Source: Porphyromonadaceae bacterium W3.11 (GTDB lineage: Bacteria > Bacteroidota > Bacteroidia > Bacteroidales > Porphyromonadaceae). Taken from it: a DNA stretch of 64,000 nucleotides. Under the pieces are notes generated by a model that was not told where the DNA came from, did not search any database, and worked only from the letters and a program-made list of their open reading frames with translations. The position numbers and the translations under genes are program-made. The stretch covers positions 372,001 to 436,000 of the forward strand of contig JAUISX010000002.1 in assembly GCA_030434245.1 (NCBI GenBank), given 5' to 3'. Position 1 is the first letter of the stretch. Every line of letters starts with the position of its first letter. Below are positions 9,232 to 16,644 of this stretch, one piece after another.

Positions 9232-10401
9232 ATGAAGAAGAACAGTAAAATTCTTATTCGAACTGCAACTGTTGCAGGATCTCTTAATTTTCTTAAGGGA
9301 CAGTTGAGATGGCTTAATGAGGAGTATAAAGTAATAGCAGTCGCAGCTGGGCTTGAGAAACTAAATCAGATTTCAAAGTCTGAAGGTATTCGTACCGAAG
9401 AGGTTGTTATGGCGAGACATATTTCTTTATTACAAGATTTGAAGTCTTTGTTTGCAATGATAAGGCTTTTTAGAAAAGAAAAACCTTGTATTGTACACTC
9501 TATGACTCCCAAAGCTGGTTTGATATCTATGATCGCTGCAAAACTGACTGGGGTCCCTATTCGTATTCATACTTTTACAGGCCTTGTTTTTCCTACTTCT
9601 AAAGGTTTAAGAAAAAAGGTCTTAATGTGTACAGATGCCATTACTTGTTGGTGTGCAACAAAGGTTATCCCAGAGGGTAATGGGGTTAAGAACGATCTCA
9701 TAAACCACAAGATAACTAAGAAACCACTGGAGTTAATTCATAATGGAAATGTGGCTGGAATTGATTTAGACTATTTTAATCCTGAGATTTTCAAGGATCA
9801 AAGGCTTGAGTTAAGAGGGAAATATGGGCTTTCTTGTGATGATTTTGTATTTGTTTTTATTGGCAGATTGGTGAAGGATAAAGGAATTAATGAATTGATT
9901 GCAGCCTTTAAACAACTTAATCACGCAAACGCCAAATTACTCTTAGTTGGAAGTTATGAGAAAGAATTGGATCCGTTGCTACCTGAGACGATGACTGAGA
10001 TAGAGAGAAACCCTAATATTATAGAGGTGGGATATCAGAATGATATTCGACCATGGTTAGCCGTTTCAGATGCTTTAGTTTTTCCGAGTTATCGCGAAGG
10101 CTTTCCTAATGTGGTTTTGGAAGCTGGAGCAATGGGCTTGCCGAGTATTGTTACAGATATTAATGGTTCTAATGAAATTATTATCCATGAATTCAATGGC
10201 ATTATAGTTCCATCTAAGGATATTTCAGCTCTAAAGAAAGGAATGGCGTCCTTTATCAAGGAGAATGGGCGTGTGAAGTTTTACGCCTCTAATGCTCGGA
10301 CATTAATTGCTTCTAGATTTAAAAGAGAAGATGTATGGAAAGCGACTTTGGAAATGTATAGAAAGGAAGAAGCAAAAATTCTCGATAGAAAGAAATTATA
10401 A
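9232..10401 (+). CDS. Glycosyltransferase family 4 (PglA/WbpT-like)
   Basis: A 389-residue GT-B glycosyltransferase that begins 4 bp after the preceding gene. The C-terminal domain contains [17 protein letters not shown] and [18 protein letters not shown], the donor-binding E-x7-E motif. The N-terminal domain has [19 protein letters not shown], seen in transferases that act early on undecaprenyl-linked acceptors. Its position directly before the PglC-like initiating enzyme fits adding the second sugar. Specificity is inferred only. Confidence 0.88.
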   Translation: MKKNSKILIRTATVAGSLNFLKGQLRWLNEEYKVIAVAAGLEKLNQISKSEGIRTEEVVMARHISLLQDLKSLFAMIRLFRKEKPCIVHSMTPKAGLISMIAAKLTGVPIRIHTFTGLVFPTSKGLRKKVLMCTDAITCWCATKVIPEGNGVKNDLINHKITKKPLELIHNGNVAGIDLDYFNPEIFKDQRLELRGKYGLSCDDFVFVFIGRLVKDKGINELIAAFKQLNHANAKLLLVGSYEKELDPLLPETMTEIERNPNIIEVGYQNDIRPWLAVSDALVFPSYREGFPNVVLEAGAMGLPSIVTDINGSNEIIIHEFNGIIVPSKDISALKKGMASFIKENGRVKFYASNARTLIASRFKREDVWKATLEMYRKEEAKILDRKKL

Positions 10402-10409
10402 TCGAAAAT

Positions 10410-11027
10410 ATGTATAGAATTTTTTTTAAGCGATTTTTTGATGTAGTAGGGGCATTGCTTTTACTTATTCTTTTGTCTCCTCTTCTTATAATTGTAACTA
10501 TATGGTTGCACTTTGCTAATAAAGGTGCATGTGCCTTTTTTTGTCAAGAACGTCCAGGGAAAGATGAGAAGATATTTAAGCTCTATAAGTTCAAAAGTAT
10601 GACGGATGAGCGAGATGATAATGATGAGTTACTCCCTGATGCAGAACGCTTGACTAGGGTTGGTCGTTTTGTTCGAAAAACATCAATTGATGAGCTGCCA
10701 CAACTATGGAATGTTCTAAAGGGAGATATGTCCTTTATCGGTCCTAGACCCTTGCTAGTCCAATATCTACCTCTATATAGTGAACACCAAAGAAAAAGGC
10801 ATAATGTTAGACCTGGTATTACAGGATGGGCACAGGTGAATGGGCGTAATGCGATCAGTTGGCAACAGAAGTTTGAATACGATGTTTGGTATGTAGAAAA
10901 TATCTCATTAGCTTTAGATTTGAAAATAGTAATAAAGACTATTGTCAAGATATTTAAAAGGGAAGGAATAAACTCTGCTTCAAGTGCAACTATGGAGATG
11001 TTTAAAGGTAATAATATGTCTGATTAA
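10410..11027 (+). CDS. PglC-like initiating phosphoglycosyltransferase
   Basis: A small monotopic sugar transferase of 205 residues. It has one N-terminal hydrophobic segment (about 12-33), the KLYKFKSM motif, the [21 protein letters not shown] catalytic segment (Asp-Glu pair) and [13 protein letters not shown]. The family transfers a phospho-sugar from a UDP-sugar to undecaprenyl phosphate at the inner membrane. The short size matches PglC, and PglD-like and PglE-like genes follow, suggesting a bacillosamine-type sugar as the first residue. Confidence 0.9.
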   Translation: MYRIFFKRFFDVVGALLLLILLSPLLIIVTIWLHFANKGACAFFCQERPGKDEKIFKLYKFKSMTDERDDNDELLPDAERLTRVGRFVRKTSIDELPQLWNVLKGDMSFIGPRPLLVQYLPLYSEHQRKRHNVRPGITGWAQVNGRNAISWQQKFEYDVWYVENISLALDLKIVIKTIVKIFKREGINSASSATMEMFKGNNMSD

Positions 11028-11672
11028 ATGAAAAAAATTGCTATATATGGTGCCGGAGGTTTTGGACGTGAGGTGGCTTGGCTAATTGAAGATATAAATG
11101 CTAGCCATCATCAGTATGAATTTATAGGTTACTTTGATGACGGAAAAGAGAAGGGGCAACTAATAAATTCTTACCCCATTTTGGGAGGAATGCATGAGAT
11201 TAATACTTATGAAGAAGACTTGTCAATTGTTGTTGCTATTGGAAGTCCTCAAGTGAAAAGAAAAGTAATAGAACAGATTACTAATGAAAAAATATCTTAT
11301 CCAACATTGGTTCACCCATCAGTTATACATGCTCCCAAGGAAGTATTATCGATTGGGAAAGGGTGTATTATATGTGCAGGAACGATTTTAACGGTAAACA
11401 TAAAAATTAATGATTTTGTTATTCTCAATCTATCATGTACTGTTGGCCACGACACTATCATTGAGTCATTTTGCTCTTTTATGCCAACAGTAAACATATC
11501 GGGTGAAGTTATTATAAGAGAAGGAGTATATGTTGGTACTGGTGCTAAAATAATCAATCAATTAGAGATTGGTAAAAGTACTATAGTTGGTTCTGGAGCG
11601 GTAGTTACAAAATCTTTGCCTGACAATTGTACCGCGGTCGGGGTCCCTGCAAAACCAATTAAGTTTCATTGA
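11028..11672 (+). CDS. PglD/NeuD-family sugar O/N-acyltransferase
   Basis: A 214-residue acetyltransferase with an N-terminal Rossmann-like domain (AIYGAGGFGREVAWL) and a C-terminal left-handed beta helix of hexapeptide repeats ending in AVVTKSLPDNCTAVGVPAKPI. The catalytic His lies in SCTVGHDTI. PglD acetylates the C4 amine of UDP-4-amino-sugar in UDP-diNAc-bacillosamine synthesis. The ATG abuts the stop of the PglC-like gene with no gap, so the two are translationally coupled. A generic NeuD role cannot be excluded. Confidence 0.87.
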   Translation: MKKIAIYGAGGFGREVAWLIEDINASHHQYEFIGYFDDGKEKGQLINSYPILGGMHEINTYEEDLSIVVAIGSPQVKRKVIEQITNEKISYPTLVHPSVIHAPKEVLSIGKGCIICAGTILTVNIKINDFVILNLSCTVGHDTIIESFCSFMPTVNISGEVIIREGVYVGTGAKIINQLEIGKSTIVGSGAVVTKSLPDNCTAVGVPAKPIKFH

Positions 11673-11687
11673 AAAACTATTATTATT

Positions 11688-13319
11688 ATGAAGGAAGAAA
11701 GGATATGGCTGTCATTAGCCCACATGGGTGGGGAGGAGCAGAGATTTATTCAGCAGGCGTTTGATGATAACTTTGTGGTGCCATTGGGCCCTAATGTGAA
11801 TGGCTTTGAGGCAGATCTGAAGCAATATTTAGAAGCCCCCCAACCCCCTAAAGGGGGAGCTACAGAAAAGGCCCCCTTTAGGGGGAACGGGGGCTCTGTA
11901 TTAAACTCGGCTGATCCAGCGTATTATGAAGAGTTAAAAAGGAGGGCTGAACACAATAGAAATAACCCAACTGAAGCGGAGGGTATCATGTGGGGGCTTA
12001 TGTCAGGGCATAAGTTGGAGGGAAATAAATTTCGTCGTCAGCATATTATTGGTCAGTTTATCGTTGATTTTGTATGTTTGGATAAAATGTTAATTGTGGA
12101 GATTGATGGTGGATATCATAATAATCCAACTCAACAAAAAGATGACAAAATAAGAGAGGAGTGGCTCAAGAAACAAGGGTATAGAATTATCCGCTTTACC
12201 AATGAAGAGGTCATTGGAAATACTAATTATGTGTTTGATACTATAACAGAGAACTTGAGAGCCTCACAAGCCACGCATCCCTCTAAAGGGGGAGCTACAG
12301 AAGATGCCCCCTTTAGGGGGAACGGGGGCTGGAATGGCTCTGTTGTGGCTCTTAGTGCTGGTACAGCTGCCCTCCATTTGGGACTGGTACAGTTGGGTGT
12401 CACAGCTGGTGATGAAGTGATTTGTCAGAGCTTTACCTTCTCTGCAAGTGCCAATCCGATCGTATATCAGGGGGCAACTCCTATCTTTATAGACAGTGAA
12501 GAGGATACTTGGAATATGTCGCCCGTTCTTTTGGAGGAGGCTATTAAGGATCGAATAGCAAAAACAGGAAAGAAGCCTAAGGCGATTATCCCAGTGCATC
12601 TGTATGGTATGCCAGCTAAGATGGATGATATCCTGGAAATAGCAAATCGATATGGAATCCCTGTACTGGAGGATGCTGCTGAGGCACTTGGCTCTAGATA
12701 CAAGGGAAGGGCTTGTGGTACTTTCGGTGATTATGCAGCACTATCATTCAATGGTAATAAGATTATTACTACTTCTGGGGGTGGTGCTTTGATTTGTCCT
12801 ACAGAGCAAGCGGCAAAGCGTGTAATGTTCTATGCTACACAATCTCGTGATCAAGCACCACACTATCAGCACTCTCATATTGGGTATAATTATCGTCTGA
12901 GTAATGTGAGTGCTGGGATAGGTAGAGGCCAGATGTTAGTCCTAGAGCAGCATGTTGCTAGACGGAGAGAGATAAATAACCTGTATAGAGCATTGTTAAA
13001 GGATGTGCCTGGATTATCCTTCCAGACTAATCCTAGTAGCGACTTCGACTCCAACTACTGGCTGACAAGTATCGTGATCGATCCTGAGAAGGCCGGCTTT
13101 TCACGAGAAGATGTACGGTTACGTATGGAAGAGGAGAATATCGAGACCCGTCCGTTATGGAAACCAATGCATCTACAACCTGTTTTTGCAGATGCTCCCT
13201 ATTATGGAGATGGTACATCTGAGCGGTTGTTTGGTGACGGTCTTTGTTTGCCTTCGGGATCTACGCTTACTGATGATGACATTAAGCGGGTCGCTGGTAT
13301 TATCTTAGAGATGGTTTAA
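11688..13319 (+). CDS. PglE-like DegT/DnrJ/EryC1 aminotransferase with in-frame DUF559 nuclease insertion
   Basis: The frame encodes 543 residues, about 160 more than the family norm. Residues 1-49 and about 217-543 together form a normal PLP-dependent sugar aminotransferase: VVPLGPNVNGF, ALSAGTAALHLGL, the EDAAEALGS Asp and the Schiff-base Lys358 in SFNGNKIITTSGGG. Residues about 50-216 are foreign: a PPKGG-x-n-APFRGNGG peptide, a full DUF559 endonuclease-like domain, and a second copy of that peptide. The frame stays open throughout, and removal of 498 bp would restore a 377-residue enzyme. The expected reaction is C4 transamination of a UDP-4-keto sugar before PglD. Whether the enlarged protein is active is unknown. 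Confidence 0.85.
   Translation: MKEERIWLSLAHMGGEEQRFIQQAFDDNFVVPLGPNVNGFEADLKQYLEAPQPPKGGATEKAPFRGNGGSVLNSADPAYYEELKRRAEHNRNNPTEAEGIMWGLMSGHKLEGNKFRRQHIIGQFIVDFVCLDKMLIVEIDGGYHNNPTQQKDDKIREEWLKKQGYRIIRFTNEEVIGNTNYVFDTITENLRASQATHPSKGGATEDAPFRGNGGWNGSVVALSAGTAALHLGLVQLGVTAGDEVICQSFTFSASANPIVYQGATPIFIDSEEDTWNMSPVLLEEAIKDRIAKTGKKPKAIIPVHLYGMPAKMDDILEIANRYGIPVLEDAAEALGSRYKGRACGTFGDYAALSFNGNKIITTSGGGALICPTEQAAKRVMFYATQSRDQAPHYQHSHIGYNYRLSNVSAGIGRGQMLVLEQHVARRREINNLYRALLKDVPGLSFQTNPSSDFDSNYWLTSIVIDPEKAGFSREDVRLRMEEENIETRPLWKPMHLQPVFADAPYYGDGTSERLFGDGLCLPSGSTLTDDDIKRVAGIILEMV
11836..11895. repeat. Left palindromic repeat of the DUF559 element
   Basis: It contains CCCCCTAAAGGGGG and, after AGCTACAGAAAAGG, CCCCCTTTAGGGGG, then AACGGGGGCT; the outer CCCCC and GGGGG also pair. 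It is translated in frame as a PPKGGATE...APFRGNGG peptide. It is nearly identical in sequence and orientation to the right copy. Confidence 0.85.
12279..12330. repeat. Right palindromic repeat of the DUF559 element
   Basis: It carries CCCTCTAAAGGGGG, AGCTACAGAAGATG, CCCCCTTTAGGGGG and AACGGGGGCT, a direct copy of the left repeat with a few substitutions. The peptide encoded is SKGGATEDAPFRGNGG. The two copies could recombine and delete the nuclease domain, leaving one in-frame repeat. Confidence 0.85.
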
Positions 13320-13493
13320 TCTTTTTTTTCGAGGATGAAATGTATATTGTGGCTCAAATATACTATATGCTCGGCGGAGATATGGGAGGGATAATATTAA
13401 CCGTGCTTGATGATTGAAGCTTTAAGGGAGGCAGTAGGAAGCCTCTAGAAATGGTTTTTATTCAATGCTGGTAAATAGGACCGTAATAAATAG

Positions 13494-13535
13494 AAAAGAG
13501 GTGGTAATCAAATATTTGATTACCACCTCTTTTTT
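13494..13535. terminator. Bidirectional terminator between glycan locus and nlpE-like gene
   Basis: AAAGAGGTGGTAATCAAAT and ATTTGATTACCACCTCTTT form a near-perfect hairpin with T-runs on both sides. It lies between the convergent aminotransferase (+) and NlpE-like (-) genes and can serve both. Confidence 0.85.
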
Positions 13536-13551
13536 CTATGTGATTTATCTA

Positions 13552-14049
13552 TTACTTACGAGTAAAGATATAGAATTCACGTGTTTCAGCTGCTGGCTCA
13601 GAACCGTCTTCGTTAAGCATAAGAAGCTTATTGCCATCGATAACCTTGTAAAGTTGAGTCTCACCGTTGTTTGAAACGAGTGTCAATACAAGATCAGAGT
13701 TAATGTCGGTTACCTTACCTTCGTCTGTAGCTACATCCTCAACGCCAACAACGTTTTGTGACCAGTTGTAAGTCAAGTCTGAATTGATTTCGAGGGTAGT
13801 CTCGAAGCCTGCATTGTCTGCACCTGGTAGAGTAGCTACGTAAGTACCGAAGAAACCTTCACCAAGTTCTTCAAACTTAGCTTTTGCTTCGTCAGAAAGG
13901 TCAGAGATAGCTTCAGATACATTGTTTGCTGCTTCCTCTAGAGTAGTTTCAACACTACCTTCCTCGTTCTTCTGAGATTTGTCTGATTTGCATGATGCAA
14001 ATGAAAGGGCAAAAATAGTTGCCACTGCTAAATAAAATACTTTCTTCAT
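13552..14049 (-). CDS. NlpE-like small lipoprotein
   Basis: A 165-residue lipoprotein: signal peptide with lipobox FASC and Cys20, then an acidic spacer (about 21-65). The C-terminal domain begins GTYVATLPGADNAGFETTLEINSD, matching the start of the NlpE N-terminal domain (copper resistance/envelope-stress lipoprotein). In NlpE this loop has a CxxC pair; here both cysteines are absent (GADNAG). A metal or redox role by that motif is therefore unlikely. It is a single gene with a terminator immediately downstream. Confidence 0.75.
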   Translation of the reverse strand: MKKVFYLAVATIFALSFASCKSDKSQKNEEGSVETTLEEAANNVSEAISDLSDEAKAKFEELGEGFFGTYVATLPGADNAGFETTLEINSDLTYNWSQNVVGVEDVATDEGKVTDINSDLVLTLVSNNGETQLYKVIDGNKLLMLNEDGSEPAAETREFYIFTRK

Positions 14050-14145
14050 GATCTAATAATAAATGTAATATGTGAAATAATATTCAAGTTCACCGTCGAT
14101 GCTAATAATGCAGATCGTCTGTGAACGAATTCTTTTGTTATAAGT

Positions 14146-14661
14146 TTAGTTTGTTTTGAAGTTAAGTCCTTCAAGACGGCTCAAATCTTGATTAGCCGAT
14201 ACAATCTTTTGCTTCAAGCCCTCCTTGTATGAAGAAAATTTTTCAGCCAAATCTTCATCAGATGTTGCTAAAATCTGCACTGCTAATAATCCTGCATTCA
14301 TAGCAGCATTAATACCAACAGTGGCGACTGGTACACCTGGAGGCATTTGTACGATAGCCAATAGGGCATCCATCCCCTCAAGGGTAGACTTTATGGGAAC
14401 TCCGATAACTGGAAGAGTAGTCATTGCTGCTATGACACCAGGAAGGTGTGCAGCCATCCCTGCAGCAGCAATGATGACACGTATTCCACGTGAAGCTGCA
14501 TTACGGGCAAATCCCTCAACTTCGGAGGGTGTCCGATGTGCAGATAGAGCGTGCACTTCGTATGGCACCTCCATCTGCTCAAAGATATCTATACATTTTT
14601 GCATTACTGGGAGGTCACTTGTACTTCCCATGATAATGCTTACTACTGGTTTGAGCGACAT
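14146..14661 (-). CDS. purE: N5-carboxyaminoimidazole ribonucleotide mutase
   Basis: A class I PurE of 171 residues. It has the GSTSDLPVM phosphate-binding motif, the SAHRTPSE catalytic loop (His), AAAGMAAHLPGVIAA and the MPPGVPVATVGINAAMNAG segment. It converts N5-CAIR to CAIR in de novo purine synthesis in the cytosol. It lies 29 bp downstream of gcvH on the same strand and is probably cotranscribed with it. No purK is in the window. Confidence 0.95.
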   Translation of the reverse strand: MSLKPVVSIIMGSTSDLPVMQKCIDIFEQMEVPYEVHALSAHRTPSEVEGFARNAASRGIRVIIAAAGMAAHLPGVIAAMTTLPVIGVPIKSTLEGMDALLAIVQMPPGVPVATVGINAAMNAGLLAVQILATSDEDLAEKFSSYKEGLKQKIVSANQDLSRLEGLNFKTN

Positions 14662-14690
14662 TTTTGTCTCTCCTCTTTTTTATAAGGTTC

Positions 14691-15071
14691 TTATTTCTTA
14701 ATTAGAGCTTTGTATTCGTCAGCTGACAACAAGCCGTCCATGTTAGATGGGTCTGCAAGTGTAGCTTTGATAATCCAGCCTTCGCCATAAGGGTCGTTAT
14801 TAACAAGCTCTGGCTCATCTTCAAGCGCTTCATTCAGCTCATCTACAGTAATTGCTACAGGTGAAATAAGGTCTGATACTGTCTTTACTGCTTCGATAGA
14901 TCCGAATGCAGACTCTGCATCGATCTCTTCTCCTTCAGTATCAACATCTACATATACGATTTCGCCTAGCTCGCTTTGAGCAAAGTCTGTAATCCCGATA
15001 GTGACTTTATCGCCTTCGATAAGTAGCCACTCATGATCCCTTGTGTACTTTAGATTTTCTGGAAAGTTCAT
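14691..15071 (-). CDS. gcvH: Glycine cleavage system H protein
   Basis: A 126-residue lipoyl carrier from ATG 15071 (MNFPENLKYTRDHEW). An upstream in-frame ATG at 15122 would add 17 residues not seen in the family, so the shorter start is chosen. The lipoylated Lys63 sits in SIEAVKTVSDL. It shuttles the aminomethyl group between P, T and L proteins, whose genes are not in this window. The promoter lies at 15175-15182, inside the end of rpoN. Confidence 0.93.
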   Translation of the reverse strand: MNFPENLKYTRDHEWLLIEGDKVTIGITDFAQSELGEIVYVDVDTEGEEIDAESAFGSIEAVKTVSDLISPVAITVDELNEALEDEPELVNNDPYGEGWIIKATLADPSNMDGLLSADEYKALIKK

Positions 15072-15174
15072 AATCTTATAATTTTTAGTTAGTAAAAAGT
15101 TTTCTCGTTTTGGTTTTGACAAGAACAGCCTCCCTAATGAATTTTATTACCATTCTTAAGGAGATTGTCCGCAA

Positions 15175-15182
15175 CAAAGTTA
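15175..15182 (-). promoter_or_regulatory. TAnnTTTG promoter of gcvH-purE
   Basis: On the minus strand TAACTTTG occurs here and overlaps the rpoN stop codon. Transcription would begin near 15168, about 100 nt before gcvH. This suggests gcvH-purE can be expressed independently of rpoN. Confidence 0.55.
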
Positions 15183-16637
15183 CAACTCTTTTCTGAGTCT
15201 TGCAATAGGGATATTCATCATGTCCCTGTATTTAGCGACCGTACGCCTCGCAACATTATATCCGTGCTCTTTCATCTTGTTTCGTAACTCTTCGTCTGAA
15301 AGGGGATGGCGCTTATCTTCTCCTGCAATAATATCTGCCAATAGCTCCTTTACGGTTCGGGTGGACATCTCGGTCCCGTCATCTCTCATCGTCCCTTCGC
15401 TGAAGAAGTGCTTTAGGGGAAAGAGGCCGAAATCGGTCTGTACATATTTGGTCGAGGTTACTCGGCTGATGGTACTGATATCATAATTGGTCATCTCGGC
15501 GATGTCCTTTAGAATCATAGGACGGAGCAGGTGGATATCGCCTGTGAGGAAGTAGTCTCTCTGGTAATCCACGATCGCAAGCATGGTGCTGATGAGGGTG
15601 TTATTTCGCTGTTTGATCATCTCAACAAACCAGCGGGCATCGTCAATTTTTTGTTTGATGAAACGTCCTGCATCCTTTTGATCCCCAGAGAGCTTGCGTA
15701 GGTCTCCTGTGTATTCCTGCATCTGTTCCTCAAAGCTTTTGCTGATACGAACCTCTGGGATATCGCCAGATAGGAGGGTGACAACGAGATCGCCCTGTGA
15801 TTCTGTGACCTGGAAGTCTGGGATGACCGTCATAAAGGTATCCTCCAGCTTGCTAGTGTAATCTAGGCCAGGAGTAGGATTAAGACTTGTAATCATGGCA
15901 CTGGCTTCCTTCAGCTCTTCATCTGTTGCCCCTGTGACCTCTTGAAGTTTGTTGAATTGCTTTTTGCTAAACAGGTCAAATAGCTCAGAGGTAATACGGA
16001 TAGCTAGATCTCTAATAGGCGATGTGGTGCATCTCTTGAGCTGAATGAGTAAACATTCCTGCAGGGAGCGTGCTGCTACTCCTGGGGGATCGAGTGTCTG
16101 TATGACTTTGAGTATTCGCTCTAGGTCTTGTACTTCTATGTAAACCCCTTGGTAGATGGCTAAGTCATCGACTAATCCTTCGAGACTTCGACGTAAGTAT
16201 CCGTCATCATCAAGGCTGCCAATGATGAATCTGGCAATCTTCTGATCCTCATGTGATAAGGAGGACATCAGGAGTTGCTCCTCTAATTGCTCTAGAAGAG
16301 TAGGGTCCTCAGAGAAGGGGATTTCGAAGGCGGCTTTCTTTTCGCTATTATACCTCTTGAGTGTAGCATCAGGGACTTCATCAGGATCCATGTAGTTATC
16401 CATGTCTATCTCCGCGGCAGTCTTAGTCTCTCCAAGCTCTGCTTCGTAAGTATTCTCTTCCTGGTCCTGATGATCAGCGGGGCCCTCCTCTAATGCAGGA
16501 TTCTCTATGAGCTCTTGCTTGATCCGTTCTGCCAGCTCTGCATGTGGTAGAGCTACCATCTGCATTAGCTGAATCTGCCATGTCGAGAGGTTCTGAGAAA
16601 GTTTCTGTGTTAGTTTGCTTTCGCTCCCTTTAGCCAT
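15180..16637 (-). CDS. rpoN: RNA polymerase sigma-54 factor
   Basis: A 485-residue sigma-54. The N-terminal glutamine-rich activator region I begins LTQKLSQNLSTWQIQLMQMV; an acidic region II follows; the core-binding region holds DPPGVAARSLQECL; and the C-terminal RpoN box ARRTVAKYR contacts the -24 element. It is preceded by 7 bp from the transglutaminase lipoprotein gene and is probably in its transcript. Sigma-54 needs an AAA+ activator, none of which is encoded in the window. A matching -24/-12 promoter lies before htpG at 36094-36108. Confidence 0.96.
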   Translation of the reverse strand: MAKGSESKLTQKLSQNLSTWQIQLMQMVALPHAELAERIKQELIENPALEEGPADHQDQEENTYEAELGETKTAAEIDMDNYMDPDEVPDATLKRYNSEKKAAFEIPFSEDPTLLEQLEEQLLMSSLSHEDQKIARFIIGSLDDDGYLRRSLEGLVDDLAIYQGVYIEVQDLERILKVIQTLDPPGVAARSLQECLLIQLKRCTTSPIRDLAIRITSELFDLFSKKQFNKLQEVTGATDEELKEASAMITSLNPTPGLDYTSKLEDTFMTVIPDFQVTESQGDLVVTLLSGDIPEVRISKSFEEQMQEYTGDLRKLSGDQKDAGRFIKQKIDDARWFVEMIKQRNNTLISTMLAIVDYQRDYFLTGDIHLLRPMILKDIAEMTNYDISTISRVTSTKYVQTDFGLFPLKHFFSEGTMRDDGTEMSTRTVKELLADIIAGEDKRHPLSDEELRNKMKEHGYNVARRTVAKYRDMMNIPIARLRKEL

Positions 16638-16644
16638 CGTCCTA

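Larger units (their letters stand above)
11834..12331 (+). mobile_element. In-frame DUF559 nuclease element inside the aminotransferase gene
   Basis: About 498 bp (exactly 166 codons by my boundaries) interrupts the aminotransferase between its residue-49 helix and the VVALSAGTAA strand. The core encodes a DUF559 (VSR-like restriction-endonuclease fold) domain with NPTEAE (Glu96/98), FRRQHIIGQFIVDF (Asp127), VEIDGGYH (Glu138, Asp140) and GYRIIRFTNEEV. All expected acidic residues are present. Each end has a GC-rich repeat with nested palindromes. No intein splicing motifs or group I/II intron features are visible. Boundaries are approximate to a few bases because the repeats blur the junction. 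Confidence 0.75.

Noticed and set aside
11834-12331. Intein or self-splicing intron in the aminotransferase
   Set aside because: No intein N/C-terminal splicing residues or Hint motifs and no group I/II intron features; the core is DUF559 only.
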